From: CAVOKN01 sp963696505
GTDB lineage: Bacteria > Pseudomonadota > Gammaproteobacteria > Burkholderiales > Rhodocyclaceae
NCBI GenBank assembly: GCA_963696505.1
Contig: CAVOKN010000002.1
Span: 1 to 34,814, forward strand
Length of the DNA: 34,814 nucleotides
Direction: 5' to 3'
In this document: positions 26,482 through 34,274 of the stretch, piece after piece
Position numbering within the stretch: position 1 is the stretch's first letter
How the letters are laid out: each line of letters starts with the position of its first letter
The notes under the pieces: model-generated
What the model saw: only the letters and a program-made list of their open reading frames with translations
What the model was told of the DNA's origin: nothing
Database searches by the model: none
Position numbers and translations under genes: made by a program

Positions 26482-26904
26482 TCAGGGACGGCTGCAGCCG
26501 GCCTGAGGGCCGCTGCGCACCGGAACCAGGCCGGCTTCGCGGCTGGCGCCCGCCGCCTCCATGCGTTGCAGGTACTCGCCCCACAACTGCTCCTGATTTT
26601 CGCCCAGGCGGTAGAGGTAGTCCCAGGAGTAGATGCCAGTGTCGTGGCCGTCGGAGAATACCGGCTGCACCGCGTAGGCGCCGACCGGCTCGATGTGCTT
26701 GATCTCCACATCCTTCTTGCCAACCTGCAGAACCTCCTGACCCGGGCCGTGACCCCGCACCTCCGCGGAAGGCGAATAGACGCGGAGGAACTCGTAGCTC
26801 AGGCTGAAGTGCCGGCCGTCCGAGAAACTGATTTCCATCAGGCGCGACTTCTGGTGCAGCTTGATCTCGGTGGGTATGGGGGTATTCTTGTCAAGACCTG
26901 CCAT
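26482..26904 (-). CDS. DUF971 (gamma-butyrobetaine hydroxylase N-terminal-like) protein
   Basis: 140 residues from ATG 26904, which has AGGAG seven bases upstream; an earlier in-frame start at 26940 lacks support. Visible features are PTEIKLHQKSRLMEISFSDG, LSYEFLRVYSPSAEV and the family ending VGAYAVQPVFSDGHDTGIYSWDYLY (positions about 80-105). The isolated DUF971 domain occurs in bacteria next to ubiE, and sometimes attached to P-loop or iron-sulfur proteins; its biochemical role is unsettled. It is the first gene of the DUF971-ubiE-Tim44-ubiJ cluster. Confidence 0.88.
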   Translation of the reverse strand: MAGLDKNTPIPTEIKLHQKSRLMEISFSDGRHFSLSYEFLRVYSPSAEVRGHGPGQEVLQVGKKDVEIKHIEPVGAYAVQPVFSDGHDTGIYSWDYLYRLGENQEQLWGEYLQRMEAAGASREAGLVPVRSGPQAGCSRP

Positions 26905-26930
26905 GGGAGGCTCCTGTCCATTCAAAGTCA

Positions 26931-26976
26931 GCCGCCGCAAGGCGGCTCGCGAAGCTCCCCGCGCCCTCGGGGAGTG
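26931..26976. repeat. Two adjacent GC-rich hairpins upstream of DUF971
   Basis: GCCGCC-GCAA-GGCGGC (26931-26946) and CTCCCCG with CGGGGAG around CGCCCT (about 26956-26975) lie in the divergent region between the DUF971 gene and phoB. They are probably part of the 5' leader of the minus-strand cluster. Nothing else is recognised up to the Pho box at 27115. Confidence 0.55.
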
Positions 26977-27114
26977 GGGCTGGGGGGTGAGGGCAAACCC
27001 GCCGCGCTGGTGCTCGCCGTCCTCCAGACGCTGACTTTCGGCAACGCCGGGCGCGGGCTCCGGCGCAAGGTCGCCGAGTTTAACTCAGAACGACCGGGCG
27101 GAAGGACGCCGGGC

Positions 27115-27132
27115 CTGTAATCAAAACGTCAT
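27115..27132 (+). promoter_or_regulatory. Probable Pho box upstream of phoB
   Basis: CTGTAAT (27115-27121) and ACGTCAT (27126-27132) are two 7-base half sites spaced by CAAA, with 6 and 5 matches to the PhoB site CTGTCAT. An AATAAA-like -10 follows about ten bases later (27140-27146), the expected arrangement where PhoB replaces the -35 element. It predicts autoregulation of phoBR under phosphate limitation. Confidence 0.6.
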
Positions 27133-27199
27133 TCAACCGCAATAAACTGCTGCACGATCCCGCAACGCCATGCCGGTTCAGGCCGGTTTTAGACAGCCC

Positions 27200-27925
27200 A
27201 TGCCAGCGAACATTCTTCTGGTGGAAGACGAACCGGCGATCCAGGAACTGATCGCCGCCAACCTCACCCGCGCGGGCCACCACGTCCTGCGCGCCGGCGA
27301 CGCCGAGTCCGCTCAGCGCCTGGTGCGCGACGCGCTTCCCGACCTGATCCTGCTCGACTGGATGCTCCCTGGAACCTCCGGCCTGGATTTCGCCCGGCGC
27401 CTGCGGGCCGAGGAGCGCACCCGCACCGTGCCGCTGATCATGCTTACCGCGCGCGGCCAGGAGCAGGACAAGGTGCTGGGGCTCGAAGCCGGCGCCGACG
27501 ACTACATCACCAAGCCCTTTTCGCCGCGGGAACTGGTGGCGCGAATCAAGGCCGTGCTGCGCCGCCGCTCGCCCCAGACCACCGAGGACGTGGTCGAGAT
27601 CGGCGGGCTGCGCCTCGACCCGGCCACCCATCGGGTCAGCGCGGGTTCCATGCCGGTGAGTCTCGGGCCGACGGAGTTCCGCCTGCTGCACTTCCTGATG
27701 ACCCACTCCGAGCGGGTCCACAGCCGCACCCAGTTGCTCGACCACGTCTGGGGCGACCATGTCTTCGTCGAAGAGCGCACCGTGGACGTGCACATCCGGC
27801 GCCTGCGCGCCGCGCTGGAGGTCAGCGGCCACGACAGGCTGATCCAGACCGTGCGCGGCAGCGGCTACCGGCTTTCCGCGGAGCCGCCGGGCATGCTGCC
27901 GGCGGGCACCGACGCCGTGCGATAA
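27200..27925 (+). CDS. phoB: Phosphate regulon response regulator PhoB
   Basis: 241 residues from ATG 27200 (M-P-A-N-I-L-L-V-E-D-E); an upstream in-frame ATG at 27170 would add ten unlikely residues. The receiver domain has E9/D10, phospho-acceptor D53 (LLDWMLPG) and K in YITKPFSPREL. The C-terminal winged helix (about 135-230) ends with the OmpR/PhoB pattern VWGDHVFVEERTVDVHIRRLR and RGSGYRL. It activates Pho-regulon promoters when phosphate is scarce. PhoR follows 31 bases later and a probable Pho box precedes it. The pair identity supports PhoB over other OmpR-family members. Confidence 0.93.
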   Translation: MPANILLVEDEPAIQELIAANLTRAGHHVLRAGDAESAQRLVRDALPDLILLDWMLPGTSGLDFARRLRAEERTRTVPLIMLTARGQEQDKVLGLEAGADDYITKPFSPRELVARIKAVLRRRSPQTTEDVVEIGGLRLDPATHRVSAGSMPVSLGPTEFRLLHFLMTHSERVHSRTQLLDHVWGDHVFVEERTVDVHIRRLRAALEVSGHDRLIQTVRGSGYRLSAEPPGMLPAGTDAVR

Positions 27926-27956
27926 TCGCCGCCCCCCTCCCAGCCGTCATCGAAGA

Positions 27957-29288
27957 GTGAAACGAATCTGGGCCGGCGCCGCCCTCTACGGCGCGGTCCT
28001 GACCCTGCTTTCCCTGATCGCCGCCGTCCTCGGCGGAGCCGCCTGGGGCTGGGCGCTGCTTGCCGCCGGCCTGCTTCTGGCGCTGCTGCGCCACCTGAGC
28101 AATCTCGCCAATCTTCACCGCTGGGCAAACCAAGCCATCGGCACGCCGGTTCCCTATGGCTCGGGCGCCTGGGGCTGGGTTTTCGCCGCGCTGTCGCTCC
28201 GCGCCCGGGCGGCCCAGGGGCAGCGCCAGGAGCTCTCGGTGGCCCTGGAGCGGCTGCTGGACGCCGCCCACGCCATGCTCGACGGCGTGATCATCCTCAA
28301 CCGCCTCAATGCCATCGAGTGGCTCAACGCCGCGGCCGAACGCCAGTTCGGACTCAAGTCGCGGGACGACATCGGCGTTCCGATCACCAACCTGGTACGC
28401 CAGCCCGCCTTCGTCGCCTTCCTCGACGCCGGCGTCTATGCCGAGCCGCTGGTGATCCACCCGGCGTGGGACGGCGGCCGGGCCTACTCGGTCCAGGTGA
28501 TCCCCTTCGGCGACGCCCAGAAGCTGATCGTCTCGCGCGACGTCACCCATCTCGATCGGCTGGAACGTATGCGGCGCGACTTCGTCGCCAACGTCTCGCA
28601 CGAGTTGAAGACGCCGCTCACCGTGGTGCACGGCTTTGTCGAGACCCTGGTCAACCATCTTCATGACCTGAGCCCCGAGGAGACCGACCGCTACCTCGCG
28701 CTCACCGAGGAGCAGACCAAGCGCATGCAGCGGCTGGTCAACGACCTGTTGACGCTGTCGGAGCTGGAAACGGGCACGCCGCTGCCTTTCGACGAGGAAG
28801 TCGCCGTGCAGGCGGTGACTGCCGATGTGGTGCGGGACGCGGAGGCGCTGTCGGCCGGGCGGCACCAGATCGTGGTCGATCCCGGCCCGCCGGCGCTGCT
28901 GCTGGGCAGCGCGCGGGAACTGCGCAGCGCCTTCACCAACCTCGCCAGCAACGCCGTGCGCTATACCCCGTCCGGCGGCACCGTGAGTATCGTCTGGAGC
29001 ATGGAACGCGACGGCAGCGGCCGTTTCTCGGTCCGCGACACCGGCATCGGCATCGAGGCCCACCACATATCGCGGCTCACCGAGCGCTTCTACCGCGTCG
29101 ATCGCGGGCGCTCGCGGGAATCCGGCGGCACCGGGCTGGGGCTGGCCATCGTCAAGCACATCCTGACGCGGCACCAGGCGAACCTGGAGATCGCCAGCGA
29201 ACCGGGCCGCGGGAGCTGCTTCACGGTGAACCTGCCGGCGCGGCGCGTGCGGCAGATCAGGGAGACGTCGCGAGCTGGGAGTAGCTGA
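27957..29288 (+). CDS. phoR: Phosphate regulon sensor histidine kinase PhoR
   Basis: 443 residues from GTG 27957 (M-K-R-I-W-A-G). Two closely spaced membrane helices cover about 5-45 with almost no periplasmic loop, typical of PhoR. A PAS domain lies at about 90-195 (AMLDGVIILNRLNAIEWLNAAAE), HisKA has H215 (NVSHELKTPLTVVHGF), and the ATPase domain has NLASNAVRYT, DTGIGI and GTGLGLAIVKH. It phosphorylates PhoB. Its last 32 bases (29257-29288) overlap the end of the minus-strand PilZ-like gene. Confidence 0.93.
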   Translation: MKRIWAGAALYGAVLTLLSLIAAVLGGAAWGWALLAAGLLLALLRHLSNLANLHRWANQAIGTPVPYGSGAWGWVFAALSLRARAAQGQRQELSVALERLLDAAHAMLDGVIILNRLNAIEWLNAAAERQFGLKSRDDIGVPITNLVRQPAFVAFLDAGVYAEPLVIHPAWDGGRAYSVQVIPFGDAQKLIVSRDVTHLDRLERMRRDFVANVSHELKTPLTVVHGFVETLVNHLHDLSPEETDRYLALTEEQTKRMQRLVNDLLTLSELETGTPLPFDEEVAVQAVTADVVRDAEALSAGRHQIVVDPGPPALLLGSARELRSAFTNLASNAVRYTPSGGTVSIVWSMERDGSGRFSVRDTGIGIEAHHISRLTERFYRVDRGRSRESGGTGLGLAIVKHILTRHQANLEIASEPGRGSCFTVNLPARRVRQIRETSRAGSS

Positions 29289-30858
29289 CCCGGTCGAAGT
29301 CGGTGCCGTGGTTCAGCAGCTCGTTGAGTTGCAGTTCGATGCGGCGGTCGGTGTAGATCTCCACCACCCGCCCCGGCTGGAACCAGCCCCTGGGCAGAAC
29401 CAGCGTCGGCACCTGCTTCAGGGCAGGCATCGCCGGCATCAGAAAAGCCCGCTCGTAGCGGTCGGAATGGGTGAATCCGAGGCCGGTCTGCCGTGCCGCG
29501 ACCGGCTGCGCCGATCCCGGCAGAACATACACGCCCACCATCAGCGCGCCGGAGGCGAGATACATCAGCCAGCTTACCTGGCACAGCAGGAAGCGCTCGC
29601 CGTCGGGCGGCCGCAGACCCAGCAGTTGGCCGTGCTCGATCCGCACACCGGTGCCGAAGCGCAGCAGCCGGAAGCCGCCCACCGATTCGTCGGCCACCGC
29701 CCAGTTCTCGATCGTGTAGCCGATCTGCGCCGCGCGCACATGGAGCTGCTGGGTCGGGTCCACCTGGTAGCGGAAGGTCATGATGGAATCGACCTCGCCC
29801 CGGGAATAGACGCGGACATGCTCAGGCTGCGTGAATTCCTCGCCGCCGACGTAGAAGTGGATCGCCTCGAAGCCGTAGCAAAGCTGGGCGCCGCCTCCCG
29901 TCGGACGGCGCTGGAAGCGGCGTGGGCTGGCCGCCAGGCACCAGGGCCGGTAGAGGCTCACCAGCAGGCGCGAGCAGGCCGGCTCGCTACAGTCCTCGCC
30001 GAGCCCGAGCTCCGACCACGGCCTGCCCCGTTTGATCTCGCCCACCAGGCGATGCATCTCCTTGGATAGCTCGCCGGTCACCAGCCGGCGCATGCTCTCG
30101 CCGCGGCCGGCAATTTCCAGAGGCACCAGGCCGCGGTCCTTGAGCAGGTCGACGGCATAGTCACGCTCGCTGCTCGCGGCATCCACCGGCCGGATGGCGG
30201 CCAGCGCGGCGAAGCGCTCGCTCCACCGGCACAGCCAGACGAACTCCCGCGGGCTTCGGCTGTAGGGGCTGCCGAGGTCCAGCAACAGCGCCGCCGCGTA
30301 GGCCTGGCTGCAACTCTGGCGCTGCTGGTGGGGATTAAGCGGGTCGCCGACCTCGATCTCGGCGATCTCCCATTCCTCCGCCGTGGAGTAGTAACCGTGC
30401 AGCTCGCTCCACAGGCCTTTGGGAAGCTCGCGCCGCGCGCGGAAGTATTCCCTGATCGCGCGGGAAGTGTAGTGGATGCAGCGCTGGCAGATCAGCGCCA
30501 GCCGGCTCTGCACCGATTCGTCGTCGCCACCGAGCTGGGCCACCTGCGCATAGCTGCGCGCCATCGCCTGCCACAGCGTCACCACCCGGCGCAGGGTCTC
30601 GTCTTCCACGCTGCCCGGCGGCAGCGCCGTCTGGGCATAGCGGCCGGCGGTTTCCTCCTGAACGAAGTCGAGCGAGGGGCGCGCCATTTCCAGCACGTCC
30701 AGGTAATCGAGCGGCGCCGGCGGCGTGGCCTGCATGCCGCCGATCATCAACTTCAGGGTCTCATGGACCTGATTCAGCTTGGTCAGCGGCAGCGTGCCGA
30801 TCAGCGCCAGGCACTGAGCGGCGTCGCTAAAGTCGGTGCGGGGCTCGTCCCGATTCAC
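29257..30858 (-). CDS. PilZ-like domain protein, copy 2 of a tandem pair
   Basis: 533 residues from GTG 30858, which overlaps the stop of the upstream gene (GTGA). No signal or membrane segment is seen, so it is cytoplasmic. A DxSxxG motif of PilZ type is at D390 (ADESVGGFRLLR), with C290/C295 in GLGEDCSEPAC and FEAIHFYVGGEEF between them. The end reads VVEIYTDRRIELQLNELLNHGTDFDRVSYS. It shares these blocks in the same order with the neighbouring gene, so the two are paralogues. PilZ domains usually bind cyclic di-GMP through RxxxR and D/NxSxxG; here the nearest RxxxR is about 70-90 residues before the second motif, so ligand binding is not assured. It overlaps phoR at the 3' end. Confidence 0.75.
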   Translation of the reverse strand: MNRDEPRTDFSDAAQCLALIGTLPLTKLNQVHETLKLMIGGMQATPPAPLDYLDVLEMARPSLDFVQEETAGRYAQTALPPGSVEDETLRRVVTLWQAMARSYAQVAQLGGDDESVQSRLALICQRCIHYTSRAIREYFRARRELPKGLWSELHGYYSTAEEWEIAEIEVGDPLNPHQQRQSCSQAYAAALLLDLGSPYSRSPREFVWLCRWSERFAALAAIRPVDAASSERDYAVDLLKDRGLVPLEIAGRGESMRRLVTGELSKEMHRLVGEIKRGRPWSELGLGEDCSEPACSRLLVSLYRPWCLAASPRRFQRRPTGGGAQLCYGFEAIHFYVGGEEFTQPEHVRVYSRGEVDSIMTFRYQVDPTQQLHVRAAQIGYTIENWAVADESVGGFRLLRFGTGVRIEHGQLLGLRPPDGERFLLCQVSWLMYLASGALMVGVYVLPGSAQPVAARQTGLGFTHSDRYERAFLMPAMPALKQVPTLVLPRGWFQPGRVVEIYTDRRIELQLNELLNHGTDFDRVSYSQLATSP

Positions 30859-32468
30859 GGTGCTTCGTATTCCGCGCGCTCGAAATCGACGCCGTGCTCG
30901 ACGATGCGCTTGATCTTGATCTGGACCGGATGCTCGGCCAGGATCTCGACGATGCGATCGACGCGGAATGCCGCCGTCGGAAACACCACGCTGGCGGGAC
31001 ATTGCAGCGCCTCGACGGCCGGCAGCCGGAACCCCGGCCGGCAGCGCGGCCCCACCACGCTTTGCAGGCCCGTGGCACATACCGCAATGGCCTGCGGCGC
31101 GCCGGGCATCATGCGCACTCCCATCTGCAATTCGCCGCTCGGCAGTTGGGTCATCCAGCGCACGCAGCCCAGCCGCAGGCTGGCGCTTCCCGGCGGTTGC
31201 AGGGCGAGCAACTGGCCGGCGGCGATGCGCTGTCCTGCCTGCACTGCTTGCCGCGACAGGCGCAAACCGCCGGCGCTTTCATCGACGATCCGCCACTGTT
31301 CGAGCTGCAACTCCGGCTTGCGCACGTACTGATCGTCGAAGCGCTTGGCCGTCTGGCCGAACAGCGCGATCTCGTCGTGCTGGCGCTTGGAAAGGTCGTC
31401 CGCCGATGCGGGCTGCTGGAATGCCTTGCCCGACAGTTGGAAATGGATCGCCTCCATGCCCGAAACCAGCCGGCAACTGGCGTCTTCGGCGCTGTTGCGC
31501 ACGTGGGCGCGGGCAATGCCGCCGCGGCAGCAGCGGTCCAGCACGTGCTTGAGCAGCAGCTCGCAGGCCGGCTGGACGCAGTCCTCGCCCAGGCCCAGGG
31601 ACGCCCCGGTCGCGCCTTTCTGCAGCGAAACGATGCGTTTCTTCAGGCTGTGGGCCAGGCCGTCGAGGTCGAGCCAGCGCGGATTGCCGCCAGGCTCCGG
31701 CCGCTGATTTCCCGGATGCTCGCCCGCCACATCCACCACCAGCGGCGGCAGCTTGAACGCCTGCGGCTCGGTCTTGGACAGGACAACCTTGCCGCTCCAG
31801 CGCGCCAGCCAGCGCTGCACCTGGGCAAACTGGCGCGCTGGCAGCTCGTAGGGGCTTGCCGCATGCAGCAGCAGGCAGGCAATGTAGTTGGCATGAACCG
31901 TGGTGCTGCGCGTTTCCAGCAGAAGATCGCGCACCGGCTGCTGGTCGGCGCCGAGCTGCTCGCCCACGGCGAAGATCGCATGCAGTCTGCGCCAGAACCC
32001 CGGCTGCATCTCCTGCCAGGCGCGGTAGATGTCGGCCTGTTCGCCGGCCAGCGCCCACAGCGCGCGCTGGACCACCAAGGCGCCCTCCGACAACACCTCC
32101 GGCTCACCTTCGAGGCAGCCTTCTATGCAGCGCTGGTAGCCGACGCACAGGGATTGCCAGAGCCGGCAGTTGGCCTCGAACCCGGCCTGCTCGCCGGCGG
32201 CCATGGGCAGCGGCCGCGCCGCGAATTTCTTCGCGCATTCGGTCTGCACGAAGGCCGCCGATTCGCGCAGCAACTCCATCACGCGCAGCCGCTCGCCAAC
32301 GCCCAGGGCGAAGCGGTTGAGCCGGTCGATCTGCGTCGCAAGCTGGGCCTGCGCCTGCACCGGATTGGCCAGCGGCAGGCCGTTGAGCCATTCGCGACAG
32401 GCCCCGGCCGTGGCGAATGCCGGCGGCTCGGCGCCTCCCAGCGGTGGCAGAGAAAATCCTCCGATCAT
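30855..32468 (-). CDS. PilZ-like domain protein, copy 1 of a tandem pair
   Basis: 537 residues from ATG 32468, which overlaps the HIT gene stop in ATGA. It is soluble and mostly helical in the first 250 residues. Shared with the downstream paralogue are GLGEDCVQPAC (C297, C302), GMEAIHFQLSGKAF, DESAGGLRLSR (D396) and IVEILAEHPVQIKIKRIVEHGVDFE. A run of seven Gs just upstream (32472-32478, C on the plus strand) provides the ribosome-binding region. A PilZ-type second messenger role is inferred from the DxSxxG block only. The neighbouring helical half has no family I recognise. Confidence 0.75.
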   Translation of the reverse strand: MIGGFSLPPLGGAEPPAFATAGACREWLNGLPLANPVQAQAQLATQIDRLNRFALGVGERLRVMELLRESAAFVQTECAKKFAARPLPMAAGEQAGFEANCRLWQSLCVGYQRCIEGCLEGEPEVLSEGALVVQRALWALAGEQADIYRAWQEMQPGFWRRLHAIFAVGEQLGADQQPVRDLLLETRSTTVHANYIACLLLHAASPYELPARQFAQVQRWLARWSGKVVLSKTEPQAFKLPPLVVDVAGEHPGNQRPEPGGNPRWLDLDGLAHSLKKRIVSLQKGATGASLGLGEDCVQPACELLLKHVLDRCCRGGIARAHVRNSAEDASCRLVSGMEAIHFQLSGKAFQQPASADDLSKRQHDEIALFGQTAKRFDDQYVRKPELQLEQWRIVDESAGGLRLSRQAVQAGQRIAAGQLLALQPPGSASLRLGCVRWMTQLPSGELQMGVRMMPGAPQAIAVCATGLQSVVGPRCRPGFRLPAVEALQCPASVVFPTAAFRVDRIVEILAEHPVQIKIKRIVEHGVDFERAEYEAP

Positions 32469-32908
32469 AGTTCCCCCCCGTGTTCCTCGGCCAGCGCCTG
32501 GACGATTGCATCGTGGAGCGCGGCGTCGCGGGCGTCGGCCCGCGGCGTGCTCGCCGGGCGCTGCGGCGAAGCCCAGATGGGCTGCGGAAAATGGCGGTCG
32601 TCGTGCCAGCGCGGAATGATATGCCAATGAAGGTGCGGCACCATGTTGCCCAGGCTCGCCAGGTTGATCTTGTCCGGCCTGAGCAGGCTGCGCAGCGCGG
32701 CTTCCACGGCGCAAACCACCGACATCAGGTGGCGCCGGTTGACCCCGGGCAGGTCGCTCATCTCCTGGACATGGCGCTGCCATACCACGCGGCAGAACCC
32801 CGGATAGTCGGCATCGCGCACCCGCAGCACGCGGCACAGATCGTCCTGCCACACGATTTCGCCGCCCGCTTCCCGGCACAGCTCGCAATTCAGCGTCTGA
32901 TCCACCAT
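32465..32908 (-). CDS. HIT-family hydrolase
   Basis: 147 residues from ATG 32908. The histidine triad H92-x-H94-x-H96 is in PHLHWHIIPR, and an N-terminal CELC (C8, C11) could bind zinc as in some family members. HIT proteins hydrolyse nucleotide conjugates such as adenosine phosphoramidates or dinucleoside polyphosphates. The C-terminus has the family's IWASPQ. It is the first gene of a tightly overlapped unit with the two PilZ-like paralogues. Confidence 0.92.
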   Translation of the reverse strand: MVDQTLNCELCREAGGEIVWQDDLCRVLRVRDADYPGFCRVVWQRHVQEMSDLPGVNRRHLMSVVCAVEAALRSLLRPDKINLASLGNMVPHLHWHIIPRWHDDRHFPQPIWASPQRPASTPRADARDAALHDAIVQALAEEHGGEL

Positions 32909-33002
32909 CCCTTGCCTCCGGCGATCGCCGTCCCCTTGGGGCCGGTCGCTCCTGCGTCCAGCCGCCAACTGACCGCGCGATTCTACGCCCGCGCCCCGCG
33001 CC

Positions 33003-33782
33003 TCAAAGCACGATGATGTGCCTCGGCTCGCCCTCGCGGAACAGGACCAGCGTGCCGGCGGGAATGGGCGTCCAGGTTTCGTTGTCGGTGAGCGGCGTGG
33101 TGACGATCACCGCCACCCGGTCGTCCGGGGTCGTCAGCTCGCTGAAGTCCACCGCCACGTCCTCGTCCTTCAGGTGCGCCACCGAAAACGGCGCTCGGCG
33201 CAGCACGTAGGCGAGCCGCGTCGCCGCGTGGGCCAGCAGGAACTCGCCATTCGAAAGCAGGTAGTTGAATTCGCCGTGGGCGGCGATCTCCAAAGTCAGC
33301 TCCCGCAGCACGGCGACCAGCGCCTCGTCGCCCGGCATGCCATCGGGAAAGCGGCTGCGCAGCCGCTGCAGCAGCCAGCAGAAGGCGCGCTCCGAGTCGG
33401 TGTCGCCCACCGGCAGGAAGGGGCCCTCCAGCGGCGGCGCGAAATCCTTCAGGTTGCCGTTGTGGGCGAAGATCCAGTAGCGGCCCCACAACTCGCGCTG
33501 GAAAGGGTGGGTGTTTTCCAGTGCGATGCGGCCCTGGGTCGCCTTGCGGATGTGGGCGATCACGTTCTTGGAGCGGATCGGGTATTCCCGCACCAGCCGC
33601 GCCAGCGGCGAATCGATGGTCGCCTGGGCGTCGAGAAACACGCGGCAGCCCACGCCCTCGAAGAACGCAATGCCCCAGCCGTCGCGGTGCACGTCGGTGC
33701 GTCCGCCGCGCGCCTGGAAGCCGGTGAAGGAAAAGCAGATGTCCGTCGGCACGTTGCAGTTCATGCCGAGCAACTGGCACAT
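33003..33782 (-). CDS. Class II glutamine amidotransferase (YafJ-like)
   Basis: 259 residues from ATG 33782. Cys2 becomes the N-terminal nucleophile after methionine removal (M-C-Q-L-L-G-M-N). Other features of the GATase II fold are HRDGWGIAFF, IAHIRKATQG, NTHPFQRELWGRYWIFAHNGNL and GDTDSERAFCWLL. No second catalytic domain is attached, so the synthetic partner or substrate is unknown. The start codon lies two bases beyond the stop of the yjbQ-like gene, indicating translational coupling. Confidence 0.92.
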   Translation of the reverse strand: MCQLLGMNCNVPTDICFSFTGFQARGGRTDVHRDGWGIAFFEGVGCRVFLDAQATIDSPLARLVREYPIRSKNVIAHIRKATQGRIALENTHPFQRELWGRYWIFAHNGNLKDFAPPLEGPFLPVGDTDSERAFCWLLQRLRSRFPDGMPGDEALVAVLRELTLEIAAHGEFNYLLSNGEFLLAHAATRLAYVLRRAPFSVAHLKDEDVAVDFSELTTPDDRVAVIVTTPLTDNETWTPIPAGTLVLFREGEPRHIIVL

Positions 33783-33784
33783 CG

Positions 33785-34204
33785 CTATTCCCCGATCAAG
33801 TGAAGCACCACCTCGCGCCGGTGCGGCGCGGTGCGGTGCTCGTAAAGGTAGATCCCCTGCCAGGTGCCCAGCGCTGGCGCCCCGCCCAGCACCGGGATCG
33901 AAAGCTGGGTCTGGGTCAGCGCCGCGCGCACGTGGGCCGGCATGTCGTCGTCGCCCTCCTGGTCGTGTTCGAACAGCGGATCGCCGTCGCGCACCAGGCG
34001 CGCGAAAAAGCGCTCCAGGTCTCGCTGAACGCCCGGATCGGCGTTCTCCTGGATCAGCAGGCTGGCCGAGGTGTGGCGCACGAACAGCGTCAGCAGTCCG
34101 TGGCGGATCGCGCTCGCCGTCACCCATTCACTGACTTCGCGGCCGATCTCCCGCAGGCCGCGGCCGCGGGTGGCGAAGCTCAGCGTGGTCGATGACTGGC
34201 GCAT
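33785..34204 (-). CDS. YjbQ/UPF0047 family protein
   Basis: 139 residues from ATG 34204, the family's usual length. Conserved blocks are LLTLFVRHTSASLLIQENADP (positions about 42-62), DDMPAHVRA, TQLSIPVLGGAPALGTWQGIYLYEHR and a final hydrophobic strand. The E. coli member has weak thiamine phosphate synthase activity, so NCBI names it a secondary thiamine-phosphate synthase; the natural role is not settled. It is divergent from the dehydratase gene, with 70 bases between. Confidence 0.9.
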   Translation of the reverse strand: MRQSSTTLSFATRGRGLREIGREVSEWVTASAIRHGLLTLFVRHTSASLLIQENADPGVQRDLERFFARLVRDGDPLFEHDQEGDDDMPAHVRAALTQTQLSIPVLGGAPALGTWQGIYLYEHRTAPHRREVVLHLIGE

Positions 34205-34274
34205 GGTGGCGGGCGAAGCGGTTCGAGCCTGATCCGTAGTACTCAGCTGCCCCAGCCTCACACCCGGAAACGCC

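Noticed and set aside
30894..32630. 578-codon plus-strand frame over the PilZ-like gene
   Set aside because: Antisense shadow; the minus strand holds the motifs shared with the paralogue and the ATGA and GTGA overlaps.
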